The notes under the pieces are model-generated. The model saw nothing but the letters and a program-made list of their open reading frames with translations, did no database searches and was not told the DNA's origin. Below are positions 24,224 through 37,399 of a DNA stretch of 64,000 nucleotides, one piece after another. Position numbers and translations under genes: made by a program. Location: positions 4,774,001 to 4,838,000 of the forward strand of contig OY762070.1 of NCBI GenBank assembly GCA_963665195.1. Reading direction: 5' to 3'. This stretch comes from VXYL01 sp963665195 (lineage in GTDB: Bacteria; Pseudomonadota; Gammaproteobacteria; Pseudomonadales; Azotimanducaceae). The stretch's first letter is position 1, and each line of letters starts with the position of its first letter.

Positions 24224-25477
24224 GTGGCGGGCTCTTCGGACAGCGTGCTGGTCATCGGCGCGGGCATCATCGGCATCGCCTGCGCGCATTACCTCTCGCA
24301 AGCGGGGTGGCGCGTCACGCTGATCGACCGCTCGCAGGTCGGCAGCGGCTGTTCGCACGGCAACTGCGGCCATATCTGCGCCAGCCACGTCCTGCCGATG
24401 ACCGAGCCGGCCGCGCTGCGCGAAGGTGCCCTGTCGCTGCTGAAGCGGGATGCGCCGTTCAAGATCCGCCCGCGATGGCGCGGCGCGACATGGTGGTGGC
24501 TGTGGCAGTTCGCGCGTCGCTGCAATCGTCGGCAGATGCTGGAAGCCGCGCGCTACCAGCAGTCGCTGCTCGAGTCGTCCATGCACGAGTACGAACATCT
24601 GCTCGCCGACTGCGCCATCGACGCGGAGTGGCGGCGGCGAGGATTGCTCTACGTGCTGCTCACGCAGCGGGGCATGGATGCGTTCGCCGCCCAGGACGCT
24701 ATGCTGCGGCGCGAGTTCGGCGTCGGCGCGCGTCGCTACGAGGGCGAAGAACTGCCCGCGCTGGATGCCGCGCTCCGGCCTGGCCTCGCCGGCGCGTTCC
24801 ACTACGAGGCGGATGCTTCGGTGCGCCCGGACGCCTTGACGCGCGGCTGGGCCGCATCGCTGCAGGCCCGCGGCGTGCGCATCGAGGAAAACTGCGGAGT
24901 CGATACCGTGCGCGTGGAGCGTGGCCGGCTGGCCGGCGTGGAGACGCAGCGCGGGACGCTTGCCGCGGATCACTTCGTCATCGCCTCTGGCGCCTGGACC
25001 GCGCAGCTGGCGGGCGAACTTGCGTGTTCGGTTCCGCTCGAACCCGGCAAGGGCTACTCGGTCACGACGTCGAGCCCTGCGAACGCGCCGGCGCATCCGA
25101 TGCTGTTCCCGGAGCACCGCGTCGGCGCAACGCCTTTCCGGGACGGCTTCCGCCTCGGTTCGATGCTGGAACTGGCAGGATTCGACAGCAGCATCCCGCC
25201 CCGCCGCATCGCCCAGCTCGTGGCGTCCGCCCGCCGCTATCTGGTCGAAGCGGAAGGTGCCGAGCTGCGCGAGACCTGGACGGGCTGGCGACCGATCGCC
25301 TGGGACAGCCTGCCGATCATCGGCCGCGCGCCAGGGCTTGGCAACGTCGTGCTGGCCACCGGCCACCACATGCTGGGCATGTCCATGGCCCCGGCGACGG
25401 GGCGGCTGGTGGCGGAATTGCTGGCGGAGAAGACTCCGCACATCGACCCCGCGCCGTTCTCGGCGACGCGGTTCTAG
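24224..25477 (+). CDS. FAD-dependent D-amino acid (D-hydroxyproline) dehydrogenase
   Basis: 417 residues, GTG start directly abutting the epimerase stop. DadA/DAAO-type flavoprotein: N-terminal VLVIGAGIIGIACAHYL dinucleotide site, SGCSHGNCGHI near the flavin, C-terminal GWRPIAWDSLPIIGRAPG and TGHHMLGMSMAPATG. In context it probably oxidises cis-4-hydroxy-D-proline to the pyrroline that the first gene deaminates. The electron acceptor is probably the respiratory chain, as for DadA, but this is inferred. The pathway's final 2-oxoglutarate semialdehyde dehydrogenase is not in this window. Confidence 0.92.
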   Translation: MAGSSDSVLVIGAGIIGIACAHYLSQAGWRVTLIDRSQVGSGCSHGNCGHICASHVLPMTEPAALREGALSLLKRDAPFKIRPRWRGATWWWLWQFARRCNRRQMLEAARYQQSLLESSMHEYEHLLADCAIDAEWRRRGLLYVLLTQRGMDAFAAQDAMLRREFGVGARRYEGEELPALDAALRPGLAGAFHYEADASVRPDALTRGWAASLQARGVRIEENCGVDTVRVERGRLAGVETQRGTLAADHFVIASGAWTAQLAGELACSVPLEPGKGYSVTTSSPANAPAHPMLFPEHRVGATPFRDGFRLGSMLELAGFDSSIPPRRIAQLVASARRYLVEAEGAELRETWTGWRPIAWDSLPIIGRAPGLGNVVLATGHHMLGMSMAPATGRLVAELLAEKTPHIDPAPFSATRF

Positions 25478-25497
25478 CCGCCGATCCCATGCGCCAC

Positions 25498-25518
25498 CCG
25501 CCGGTTGAACTCCGGCGG
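25498..25518 (+). terminator. stem-loop after the hydroxyproline cassette
   Basis: CCGCCGG and CCGGCGG form a 7-bp all-GC stem with a 7-nt loop, 20 nt after the last stop codon of the cassette. No run of T follows, so termination would need a factor or the hairpin may only protect the 3' end. Confidence 0.35.
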
Positions 25519-25613
25519 TCGCACGCCATCAAAAGACCGCACACTTTCCCGGCGACCAACGCAGCGAATCGGCACTGGCCGGCACGGGGCGATCACGCAA
25601 GGAGCGATGCGAC

Positions 25614-26972
<1,359 letters not shown>

Positions 26973-27036
26973 CGTAGAATCGCCGCGCTTCCGACCAAGC
27001 GCCACACGCCACATATTAGGAGGGACGAGACCAGCC

Positions 27037-28026
<990 letters not shown>

Positions 28027-28048
28027 GCGCCGACTTCGCGCCCAAGCG

Positions 28049-29022
<974 letters not shown>

Positions 29023-29023
<1 letters not shown>

Positions 29024-30063
29024 TGCGCCGCTTCGCCGCTCTCGCTGCGCTCCTTGCCGTCGCCTCCTGCCAGCAGGAGCCGGTGGATCAGGGGAGCGCT
29101 GCGAGCGCCGAAGACGCAGCGACGCCGCTGACGGCCGAAACCCGCGAAGGGCCGATCGCCGCGACCGTCTCGCTCGTCCCCGCCGAGCCGCGCCTGGGCG
29201 ACCCGCTGACGCTGACCCTCAGCGTCGAAGCCGCGGCCGACGTGGTGGTGGACATGCCCGCCTTCGGCGACGCCTTGGGCCGCTTCGCCATCATCGACTA
29301 CGCGCCGCGCGAAGAGTTGCTGGAAGACGGCAGCGCCCGCCACGTCCAGCGCTATACGCTCGAAGCGCCCATGAGCGGCCGCCAGCGCATCCCGAAGCTG
29401 CGCATCGAGTATCTCGACGAACGGGACCCGGCGAGCGAAGCGCGAAGCCGCGAGCTGCTCACCGACGAACTGGGCTTCACCGTCGCCTCGGTGCTGCCCG
29501 AAGGCGAAGTCGGCGCGGCGCTCCGCCCCGTGCGGGGACCGCTCGCCGAACTCGAAGGCCCGTGGCTGGAACGCCATTGGCCGTGGCTGGCGGCGCTGCT
29601 GGCGCTGCTGATCGGGGCGGGCGTCGGCGTCTTCCTGTGGCTGAGGCGCGCCGAAGAACGGGCGAGGCTCACGGCCTACGATCGTGCCTGGGCGCGCCTC
29701 GACCGCCTGCAGCGCAGCGGCCTGCCCGACGCCGGGCAGCTCGACGCCTGGTACGTCGAACTCTCGGACATCGTGCGCCGCTACATCGAGGAGCGCTTCC
29801 GGCTGCGGGCGCCGGAGCTCACCACCGAGGAGTTCCTGCTCGAAGCCCGCCGTGCCGCGGGCCTGTCGGCGCCGCATCGCGAACTGCTCTCCGCCTTCCT
29901 CGAACGCTGCGACCGGGTGAAATTCGCCCGCTACAGCCCCGGCGACGACGAGTCCCGGGAAGCTCTCGACTTCGCCCGGCGGTTTCTTCGCGAAAGCCGC
30001 GCCGTCGTCGAGTCCTCCCAGCCGCAGCCGCCGGATGCGGCAGTCGCCGAGGCCGCCGCATGA
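29023..30063 (+). CDS. Bat-operon lipoprotein with single membrane helix (DUF4381-like)
   Basis: 346 residues. Lipobox LAVASC (Cys16), then a beta-rich exported domain (about 45-165), a transmembrane helix near 185-208 (WPWLAALLALLIGAGVGVFLWL), and a cytosolic helical domain containing YVELSDIVRRYIEERFRLRAPELTTEEFL. The last part matches the small DUF4381-type membrane proteins found between DUF58 and VWA genes in Bat operons. The lipidated extracytoplasmic half resembles BatD-like beta domains. It would connect periplasm and cytoplasm. Overlaps the next gene by 4 nt (ATGA). Confidence 0.8.
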
Positions 30064-31082
30064 CCGCGCTGGAGTTTCGCGAGCCGCTGCTGCTCCTGCT
30101 GGCGCTGCTCGCGGTGCCGCTGTTCCTGCTCGCCCGCCGGGCGCCGGGACGAGTGCTGTTCTCCTCCTTCGCGCTGCTGCCGGACGGCGGCCGCGGCTGG
30201 CGCGCGCGCCTCGCCTGGCTGCCCGATGCATTGCTCGCGCTGGCCTTGGTGGGGCTGGTGCTCGCGCTCGCCGGGCCGCGTATCGGCGAGCGCTTCAGCC
30301 GCATCGAGCGCGAGGGCATCGCCATCGCCATGGTGGTGGACACGTCCGGCTCGATGAGCGCCCTGGACCTCTCCACGCCCCAGCGCGAGCGCACGCGCCT
30401 CGAAGCCGTGCAGGACGTCTTCCAGAGCTTCGTGCTCGGCGGCGGCGACCTGCCCGGCCGCCCGGACGACGCCATCGGCCTTATCCGCTTCGCCGGCTTT
30501 GCGGACACCGCCGCGCCGCTGACGCTGGACCACGAGAATCTCGTCGCCGTGGCGGGCAATCTGGCCATCACCACCTTGCGCGAAGAGAACTTCACCGCCA
30601 TCGGCGACGCGCTCGGCCTCGCCGTCGAGCGCCTGCGCGAGTCGCCCGCCGCGTCGCGCATCGCGGTCCTGCTTACCGATGGCGTCAACAATGCCGGCGT
30701 GGAAACGCCGCGCGCCGCTGCCGAGCTCGCACGGTCGCAGGGCGTCAAGGTGTACACCATCGGCGCCGGCAGCACCGGCATCGCCCACATGCGCGTGCCG
30801 GACGGTCGCGGCGGCACCGTGCTGCGCGCCGTGGCCGTGGAGATCGACGAAGCGACGCTCTCGGACATCGCCGACCGCACCGGCGGGCGCTACTTCCGCG
30901 CCGGTGACGCCGACGCGCTGCTGGACGTGTACGCCGAGATCGATCGGCTGGAGCGCACCCGGATCACCGAGGATCGCTCCCGGCAGTACGAGGAACTGTT
31001 CTTCTGGCCGCTGCTCGTGGGGCTGCTGCTGGCCGCTCTCGGCTGGCTGGGCCGCGGCGCCGTCTTCGCCAGAGTGCCCTGA
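30060..31082 (+). CDS. BatA-type VWA membrane protein
   Basis: 340 residues. Two N-terminal membrane helices (LLLLLALLAVPLFLLARR and LALALVGLVLALAGPRI) precede a von Willebrand A domain with MIDAS motif VVDTSGSMSA and LLTDGVNNAG, and a final helix (FFWPLLVGLLLAALGWL). This is the BatA layout of Bacteroides aerotolerance-type operons. The VWA domain should lie in the periplasm and bind a divalent cation. The next gene starts 3 nt after the stop. Confidence 0.92.
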   Translation: MTALEFREPLLLLLALLAVPLFLLARRAPGRVLFSSFALLPDGGRGWRARLAWLPDALLALALVGLVLALAGPRIGERFSRIEREGIAIAMVVDTSGSMSALDLSTPQRERTRLEAVQDVFQSFVLGGGDLPGRPDDAIGLIRFAGFADTAAPLTLDHENLVAVAGNLAITTLREENFTAIGDALGLAVERLRESPAASRIAVLLTDGVNNAGVETPRAAAELARSQGVKVYTIGAGSTGIAHMRVPDGRGGTVLRAVAVEIDEATLSDIADRTGGRYFRAGDADALLDVYAEIDRLERTRITEDRSRQYEELFFWPLLVGLLLAALGWLGRGAVFARVP

Positions 31083-31085
31083 GCC

Positions 31086-32114
31086 ATGGACGGCATCGTC
31101 TTCGCCGCGCCGCAGATGGTCCACGCCGTCTGGCCGGCGCTGCTCGTGGCGGCGGCGCTGGCGTTCCTCGAGTTCCGCGGCAGGGACGTTCTCGGCCGCT
31201 TCGTCTCGCCGACCATGCAGGCGCGCCTCGCGGTGGGCGCCTCGACCACGCGCCGGGCCGTGAAGCTCGCGCTGGTGCTGCTGACGCTGCTGCTCGGCAT
31301 CGCCGCGCTGATGCGCCCGCAGACGCCCGGCGGCACGGAAGCGGTGGCGGGCCGTCGGGTTGGCGCAGACATCATGGTCGTGCTGGACGTCTCGAAGAGC
31401 ATGCTCGCCGAAGATGCCGCGCCGAACCGGCTGGCGCGGGCCAAGGCGGACATCGCCGAGTTCGTCGATCGCGTCAGCGGCCATCGTGTGGGACTGATCG
31501 CCTTCGCCGGGCGGGCCGCGGTGATGTCGCCGCTCACCGCCGACTACGGCTTCTTCCATCTGGTGCTGCGCAACGTCGATCCCGGGGCCGTGTCGCGCGG
31601 CGGCACGCGCCTCGGCGACGCGATCCGCAAGGCCGTCGCCGCGTTCGGGCCCAATCGCGGCGTATCGCGGCTGATGCTGCTCATCACCGACGGCGAAGAC
31701 CACGACTCGTTCCCCATGGACGCGGTGGAGGAGGCCGTGCAGGCGGGCATCCGCATCGTCGCCATCGGCTTCGGCAGCGAGACCGGCAGCGAGATCGCGA
31801 TCACGGACCCCGATACCGGCGCCAAGAGCGTCCTCCGCGACCGCGATGGCAGCATCGTCCGCTCGCGTCTCGACGGCGAGCTGCTGCGGCGGCTGGCGCT
31901 GGCGACGGAGGGCGTCTACGTTCCCGCCGGCACCGCCGCCATCGATCTGGAAGCCATCGTGACGGCGCATGTCGAACCGCTGGTGGCGGATGCCGCGTCG
32001 CAGCTGCGCCGGCGAGCGCCCACCGAGCACTATTTCTGGCTGGTGCTCGCCGCCATCGGCTGTCTCATCGGTTCCGTCTGGGCCGCTTCCCCGCGCTATC
32101 GGAGGCTTGCATGA
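31086..32114 (+). CDS. BatB-type VWA membrane protein
   Basis: 342 residues with the same plan as the gene before it: N-terminal helices (VWPALLVAAALAFLEF, LALVLLTLLLGIAALM), a VWA domain with MIDAS VVLDVSKSMLAED and LLITDGEDHDSF, and a last helix (YFWLVLAAIGCLIGSVW). The second VWA of a BatA/BatB pair. The two probably form a complex acted on by the MoxR ATPase. Overlaps the following gene by 4 nt (ATGA). Confidence 0.92.
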   Translation: MDGIVFAAPQMVHAVWPALLVAAALAFLEFRGRDVLGRFVSPTMQARLAVGASTTRRAVKLALVLLTLLLGIAALMRPQTPGGTEAVAGRRVGADIMVVLDVSKSMLAEDAAPNRLARAKADIAEFVDRVSGHRVGLIAFAGRAAVMSPLTADYGFFHLVLRNVDPGAVSRGGTRLGDAIRKAVAAFGPNRGVSRLMLLITDGEDHDSFPMDAVEEAVQAGIRIVAIGFGSETGSEIAITDPDTGAKSVLRDRDGSIVRSRLDGELLRRLALATEGVYVPAGTAAIDLEAIVTAHVEPLVADAASQLRRRAPTEHYFWLVLAAIGCLIGSVWAASPRYRRLA

Positions 32115-34498
32115 AGCGCGCCGCCGCGTTCGCGATGCTGGCGGCAGTCCTGGTCTGCCCCGGTCTGGCGCAGGAAGCGCAGTTGCCCGCCAAAGAGGAC
32201 GAAGCCGACGCGACGCCCGAGGCGGGCGCGACGGCCGAGACCGTGCAGGACGAGGCCGAGCTCACATCCCGCGGTCGCTACAACCACGGCCTCGCGCTGC
32301 TCGATGCGGACGACCTCGAAGGCGCCGCGGATGCCTTCCTCGCCGCCCGCGACGAGGCCGGACCCGACCCGACCCTGCGGTATCGCGCCGCCTTCAATCT
32401 CGGCTTCGCTCTCGCCGCCGACGTCGGCGAGGACGCGCCGCCCGAAGAGGCGATCGAAAGCCTGCGCCTGGCCGCCGCCTGGTTCAACGACGCCGTGCGC
32501 CTCGCGCCGCCGGACGACGACGATGCGCGCATCAACCTCGAACTGGTGGCGCGGCGCATCCTCGCCCTCGCCGACCAGCTGAACGACGGCAACCGCCTCG
32601 AAGCCCGGCTCGATCGGCTGATCGACGATCAGCGCGGCATCCGCGACGAGATTCGCGCCTTGCTCGCCGCGGTTGCGGCCGAGGGCGCGAGCACCGAGCC
32701 GCTCGGTTTCAAGAGCGAGTTCGATCGTCTCGCGAGTCGCGAACGCACGCTGATGGCAGGGGCTGGCGAGAGCGTCGATCTGGCGGCCGAGGAGCGTCTT
32801 TTCGTCGAGCAGACGCCGGAGGAGCAACGCACGCCGGAGCAGCAGCAGCGGGTCTACCAGCTGCGCGGCGTCACCGATTATCTGGAACGCGCCCGCCAAT
32901 CCCTCGGCGACTCGCGCCGCCGCCTCCGGCGCCTCGAAGGCGAACGCGCCCATCGCCGCGCGGATGCGGCGCTGGCCGAGCTCAAGCGGGCCCGCGAGCA
33001 GCTTCACGACCCGGTGACGGTGCTCCGGGCCGTGCTCCGGGACGAGCTTTCCCTCATCGATCACACGCGCGCTTTCGCGGTCTTCACCGGCGGCGCGATC
33101 CGCTTGGATCAGCCGCCGCCGCCCTGGCTGACGGCGAAGCATCTTGCCGAACGCCAGCAGAGCGCCGCCGCTCGCACGGGCGGCGTGCTGGCACAATTCG
33201 ACGCCATCGCCGCGGCGGACAGCCGCGACCCGGACCAGAACCCGCAGGCCGAGCGGACGATGCGGGCGGTGGGTGCCGCAACGCCGATTCTCGACGAGGG
33301 CCTCGCCGCCATGCGCTCTGCGACCGCAAGCCTCGAACGCGCCGACGCTGCAGCGGCCATCCCCGAAGAACAGCGCGCCGCCGAGTCGCTGCGCCGCGCC
33401 ATCGAGGAGTTCGCGGACGTCAAGGGCCTGATCGAACTCGCCTACGGCGGCCAGCAGGGCATCGTCGGCCTGCTCGAGCCAGGCGAGGAGTCGCCGCTGG
33501 CCGACCTGTCCACCGCGGACCGGATCGAAGCCGCCGACGGTCTGGTCTCCGACAACGCCCGCCGCATGCAGCGCTTGCAGACGCTGCTCGAAGAGGACGC
33601 CGAGGCACAAGCCGCCACGCCGCCGAGCGAAGAGGCCGATGCAGACGCTGCCGAAGCCACCCGGCAAGCCAGCGAGCGGCGCTACGAACTGGCCGAGACG
33701 CTGCGCGCGCGCGCCGCGGACGGGCTCGATACGCTGGCCGGCGAATTGGGCCGTCTGGCAGACGGCGGGAGCGACCCTGGATCAGCGCGGCAGGCTGCGG
33801 GCGAATCCCTCGAAGCCCTTGAAGAGCTGCGCCGCCTGTTCTTCTCGATCATCGAGCACCTGCAGGAACTGCACGCCGAGCAGACCGAAACCCACGACAG
33901 CACTGCGACGGCCCAGTTCGAGGGGCAAACCGACAGCACAGACGCCGACCAGCCATTGGCTGCCGCCCTGGGTCTCGCGGCGGCGCGCCAGAACGGCCAC
34001 GCGCAGATGGCCGACGCCTTGGCGACTGCGCTTGCCGAGCAGGCGGACGCCGCCGGGGCCGCGAACGCCTCCAGCGCGCCGGATGGCGGTCAAGGCGGCG
34101 GCGAGGAGCAAGCCGCCGGGCTCGCCGAGGCGGCGGGCGAAGTGCGCGAGGCCGGGAACCGGATGCACGGCGCCGGCGCGGCGTTGCACGATGCCGGCGA
34201 ACGGGCCGCGCCCCTGTCGCCGGAGCTCGAACCCGTGCTCGCCGATCAGGTCGCCGCCATCGAGCATCTGGAGAACGCCCTGCGGGCGCTGGCGCCGCCG
34301 CAGCAAGACCAGGACCAAGGCGAGGGTGAGGGCCAGGACCAGCAACAGCAAGCCGCGCCGCAGCCTGCGGAGGACGAAGAGATGTCCCAGCGCCAAGCCA
34401 GAAAGCGCCTGCAGGCGATCCGCGATCGCGAGGCCGAGCGGCAGCGTCGGCGCCAGGAACAGGCCGGGCAGACCGAGCCGGTGGAGAAGGACTGGTGA
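32111..34498 (+). CDS. large exported coiled-coil/TPR Bat-operon protein
   Basis: 795 residues. Signal peptide MKRAAAFAMLAAVLVCPGLAQE. A TPR-like region (about 50-150: GRYNHGLALLDADDLEGAADAFL, RYRAAFNLGFAL) is followed by long charged helices expected to form coiled coils, and a Gln/Glu-rich tail (DQDQGEGEGQDQQQQ) ending in QRRRQEQ. This takes the place of BatC in the operon but is several times larger than usual BatC proteins. No enzyme motif is seen. It probably scaffolds the complex in the periplasm. The stop overlaps the next GTG start. Confidence 0.8.
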   Translation: MKRAAAFAMLAAVLVCPGLAQEAQLPAKEDEADATPEAGATAETVQDEAELTSRGRYNHGLALLDADDLEGAADAFLAARDEAGPDPTLRYRAAFNLGFALAADVGEDAPPEEAIESLRLAAAWFNDAVRLAPPDDDDARINLELVARRILALADQLNDGNRLEARLDRLIDDQRGIRDEIRALLAAVAAEGASTEPLGFKSEFDRLASRERTLMAGAGESVDLAAEERLFVEQTPEEQRTPEQQQRVYQLRGVTDYLERARQSLGDSRRRLRRLEGERAHRRADAALAELKRAREQLHDPVTVLRAVLRDELSLIDHTRAFAVFTGGAIRLDQPPPPWLTAKHLAERQQSAAARTGGVLAQFDAIAAADSRDPDQNPQAERTMRAVGAATPILDEGLAAMRSATASLERADAAAAIPEEQRAAESLRRAIEEFADVKGLIELAYGGQQGIVGLLEPGEESPLADLSTADRIEAADGLVSDNARRMQRLQTLLEEDAEAQAATPPSEEADADAAEATRQASERRYELAETLRARAADGLDTLAGELGRLADGGSDPGSARQAAGESLEALEELRRLFFSIIEHLQELHAEQTETHDSTATAQFEGQTDSTDADQPLAAALGLAAARQNGHAQMADALATALAEQADAAGAANASSAPDGGQGGGEEQAAGLAEAAGEVREAGNRMHGAGAALHDAGERAAPLSPELEPVLADQVAAIEHLENALRALAPPQQDQDQGEGEGQDQQQQAAPQPAEDEEMSQRQARKRLQAIRDREAERQRRRQEQAGQTEPVEKDW

Positions 34499-37038
34499 GC
34501 CGCCGCTGGTTGGGCTGCGCGGCGGCCGCGGCGCTGATCGCGCCGTGGGCCGCGGCGGGCGCCGAGCTCTCCCTGTCGGTGGACGCCAATGCGCTGCATG
34601 CGGACATGCCGTTCGTCCTCACGCTGACCGCCAAGGGTTTCGAGGAAGAGCCGACGCCGGATGCGCCGGCCCTCGCCATCGACGGCTGCACGGTGACCTT
34701 CCTCGGCGTCACCCCCAATGTCTCCTCGCACATCCAGATCGTGAACGGACGTCGTTCGGAGTGGCGCGACGTGTCGTTCAGCTACCGCTGGCGGGTGGTC
34801 GCCGCGGCCGCCGGGCGCTATGCCATCCCGGCCTTGCGGGTCGACCAGGGCGACCTCGAAGCGGAGCACGCCGCGGCCACCTTCGAGGTCGGCGAAGTGC
34901 CCGCCACCACCGACATGGTGGTGCGCATGGCCTTGCCCGAACGCCCTGTGTGGGTCGGCGAGACCTTCGACGTCGCCGTCGAGTGGCTGCTCGGCCGCGA
35001 TGTCGAGAGCTACGAGTTCGCCGTGCCGCTGTTCCAGCTCGATGGCGCCACCGTAGAACCCGGCGCAGGCGGCGGCGAGACCGTGCGCTTCGCCGCCGGC
35101 GCTCGCGACATCCAATTGCCGCTCGAACGCAGCCGCGTGCAGGAGAACGGTCGCGCCTACACGCGCTTCGCCTTCCCGGCACGGGTGACGCTGAACGCGC
35201 CGGGCACGGTGGACCTCGAACCCATCCGCGTGGTCGCCCGCCTTGCCGCCGGGCGAGCGCGCGACGCCTTCGGCTTCAGCCGCCCGCGCTACGAGCTGTT
35301 CGGCGCCTCCGGGCAGCGCCGCCGTCTGGCTGTGCGCCCGCTGCCCGTCGCCGGTCGCCCGGACACCTTCGTGAACGCCATCGGCACCGGCTTCGGGATC
35401 GATGTCCAAGCGAGCCGCACCGTGGTTTCCGTGGGCGAGCCCATCGACCTGACGATCCGCCTGCGCGGCAGCGGCCCGCTGACCGGCATCAGCCTGCCGC
35501 CCCTGGGTGGCCCCGATGCGCTTCCCGCGGCCCACTTCGGCGTGCCGGACGACAGTCCGGCGGGCGAGGTGGACGACTCCGGCGCCAAGCGCTTCGTCGT
35601 CACCGTGCGCGTAAAGAGCGCGGAGGTGCGCGAGGTACCGCCGATCGCCTTCTCCTATTTCGATCCCTCCGCGGGGGAGTACCGCACCGTCGAAAGCCAG
35701 CCCATCGCCCTGTCCGTCGGTGCGAGCCAGCTCGTCGGCGCCGCGGATGTGGTGGCCGCGCCAGCCGCCGCAGCCGCCCCGTCGGACAGCCCCCCTGTCG
35801 CTGCCCCCGGCGGCGCCATCGCGACGCTGCTCGGTGCCCAGATGCAGATCAGCGACGCCACCGACACGCGCGGCGAAACCTGGGGCACGGAGCGCGTCGG
35901 CGCATGGCTCGGCGCGCTCTACGGTGCGCCGCTCCTGGTTGCGCTCGCCTCCTTCTACCTGTCGCGCACCCAGCGTCGGCGCAGCCGGGCGCGTGATGTT
36001 CGCCAAGCGCTGCGCCGCGTCGAACAGGCGTTGGCGGCCCGGGCGCCCGCCCGCGAGAGCGCGCCGACCATCATCGCCGCCATGCGCCGTCTGGCCGACA
36101 CGGTGGGTGCCGACTCAAGCGCCGCGACGAGCACGCTGCAAAGCCTCGAGACCACCGCATTCGATCCCGCGACCGCGCAAGAGGCCATCGCGGACTCCGT
36201 GCGCGACGAACTGGGCCGCATCGCCCGGGAGTGGACGCGCAGCCCGACCAAGCCGAGCGCCGCAGCTGCTGTTGTCGTTCTGCTCTGCGCGGCGCTGCAC
36301 GGCGTACCCGGCGCTGCCGCAGCGGAAGCCGAGCCCGTCGACCAGGCGCGCGCTCTCTACCAATCGGCGCTGGCGGAAACCGACCGTCTGCGCCGCGTGC
36401 GCTTATTCGCCCAGGCCGAGCGGGCGTTGCGACCGCTCGCCGAGGCGCATCCCGCCGCCGCTGAACTGCAGGCCGATTGGGGCAACGCCGCACTCGGTGC
36501 CGAAGACCGCGGTCGGGCCGTGCTCGGCTGGCGCCGGGCTCTGCGCGCGGCGCCCGGCAACGAACGCGCCGGCACCAACCTCACCTGGCTGCGCGATCGC
36601 CTGCCGGCCTGGCTGCCTCGACCCGCAAGCACTGGCGCGCTCGATTCGCTGCTGTTCTGGCGCAGCCGCTTCACGCCGGCGCAACTGCACCTGATCGGCG
36701 CCGCCGCCTTCGCCATCGGCCTTCTGGCGCTCGTGCCATGGCGCGGCCGCCGCATCCGCGCCGTCCGCGTGCTGGCCATCCCCGCCGCCGTCGTCTGGGT
36801 CGCCACCACGAGTTCGGCCCTGCTGGCAGGCAACGAGGACGATGCCGTCGTGCTGCTGGACGGCGCCACCCTCAGATCGGCGGACAGCAGTGGCGCGTCG
36901 CCCGCCTTCGCGAACCCACTCCCTGCCGGAACGGAACTGACCATGCTCGAGAGCCGCGACCGCTGGAGCCGCATCGCGCTGGCCGACGGCACCCGCGGCT
37001 GGCTCCCCAGCAGCGCCGTCGAGCGGATCGCGCGCTAG
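34495..37038 (+). CDS. BatD - TPR - SH3 fusion protein
   Basis: 847 residues from a GTG overlapping the upstream TGA. Signal peptide (ALIAPWAAAGA), then BatD-type beta domains to about residue 460, a membrane helix (APLLVALASFYL), a helical segment, a second hydrophobic stretch (AAAVVVLLCAALHGVPGAAAAEAE), TPR repeats (about 625-690, LYQSALAETDRLRR, LQADWGNAALGAEDRGRAVLGWRRALRAAPGN), two helices, and a C-terminal bacterial SH3 domain (LLDGATLRSADSSGA, RDRWSRIALADGTRGWLPSSAVERI). In most operons BatD and the TPR/SH3 protein BatE are separate genes. Last gene of the operon; a stem-loop follows. Confidence 0.88.
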   Translation: MSRRWLGCAAAAALIAPWAAAGAELSLSVDANALHADMPFVLTLTAKGFEEEPTPDAPALAIDGCTVTFLGVTPNVSSHIQIVNGRRSEWRDVSFSYRWRVVAAAAGRYAIPALRVDQGDLEAEHAAATFEVGEVPATTDMVVRMALPERPVWVGETFDVAVEWLLGRDVESYEFAVPLFQLDGATVEPGAGGGETVRFAAGARDIQLPLERSRVQENGRAYTRFAFPARVTLNAPGTVDLEPIRVVARLAAGRARDAFGFSRPRYELFGASGQRRRLAVRPLPVAGRPDTFVNAIGTGFGIDVQASRTVVSVGEPIDLTIRLRGSGPLTGISLPPLGGPDALPAAHFGVPDDSPAGEVDDSGAKRFVVTVRVKSAEVREVPPIAFSYFDPSAGEYRTVESQPIALSVGASQLVGAADVVAAPAAAAAPSDSPPVAAPGGAIATLLGAQMQISDATDTRGETWGTERVGAWLGALYGAPLLVALASFYLSRTQRRRSRARDVRQALRRVEQALAARAPARESAPTIIAAMRRLADTVGADSSAATSTLQSLETTAFDPATAQEAIADSVRDELGRIAREWTRSPTKPSAAAAVVVLLCAALHGVPGAAAAEAEPVDQARALYQSALAETDRLRRVRLFAQAERALRPLAEAHPAAAELQADWGNAALGAEDRGRAVLGWRRALRAAPGNERAGTNLTWLRDRLPAWLPRPASTGALDSLLFWRSRFTPAQLHLIGAAAFAIGLLALVPWRGRRIRAVRVLAIPAAVVWVATTSSALLAGNEDDAVVLLDGATLRSADSSGASPAFANPLPAGTELTMLESRDRWSRIALADGTRGWLPSSAVERIAR

Positions 37039-37051
37039 CGCTAGCACAGCC

Positions 37052-37087
37052 AGCGGGAGCGCGGACCGCCGCGAAGCGGTTCCCGCT
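37052..37087 (+). terminator. bulged stem-loop after the Bat operon
   Basis: AGCGGGA (37052-37058) pairs with TCCCGCT (37081-37087), and inside it ACCGC pairs with GCGGT with a six-base left bulge. It begins 13 nt after the operon's last stop. There is no T tract, so it is only a candidate terminator. Confidence 0.4.
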
Positions 37088-37180
37088 CCGCACAACATCG
37101 CCACGGCCATGCGGTCCTGCTCGTCCATCGTGCGCCGGGCGTTACAATCCGCCGAGGACCGTAGCGGAGCATTTTGTCCA

Positions 37181-37390
37181 ATGCATACCTATACCGCTGT
37201 CGTAGAACGATGCCCGGACACGGGTCTCTATGTCGGCTACATTCCCGGCTTTGCTGGCGCCCATAGCCAAGGTGAGACGCTTGAGGAACTCAACCGCAAC
37301 CTTTGCGAGGTCGTGGCGATGATCTTGGAGGATGGGCCGCCGCCGATGGAGGCAGAGTTCATTGGCACGCAGGTAGTCCTCGTGGCTTGA
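37181..37390 (+). CDS. hicB: HicB-family antitoxin
   Basis: 69 residues forming the partial RNase-H-like HicB fold: YTAVVERCPDTGLYVGYIPGFAGAHSQGETLEELNRNL, with no C-terminal DNA-binding domain, so a short HicB. It should neutralise the HicA mRNA interferase. It sits 9 nt before hicA in the antitoxin-first order, which is common. No clear ribosome-binding site is visible before the ATG. Confidence 0.85.
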   Translation: MHTYTAVVERCPDTGLYVGYIPGFAGAHSQGETLEELNRNLCEVVAMILEDGPPPMEAEFIGTQVVLVA

Positions 37391-37399
37391 GGGCGACCG

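Noticed and set aside
33639..35996. A 785-codon plus-strand frame overlapping two Bat-operon genes
   Set aside because: Spans parts of two recognised genes in another frame, with Arg/Ser/Pro-rich text and no motif.
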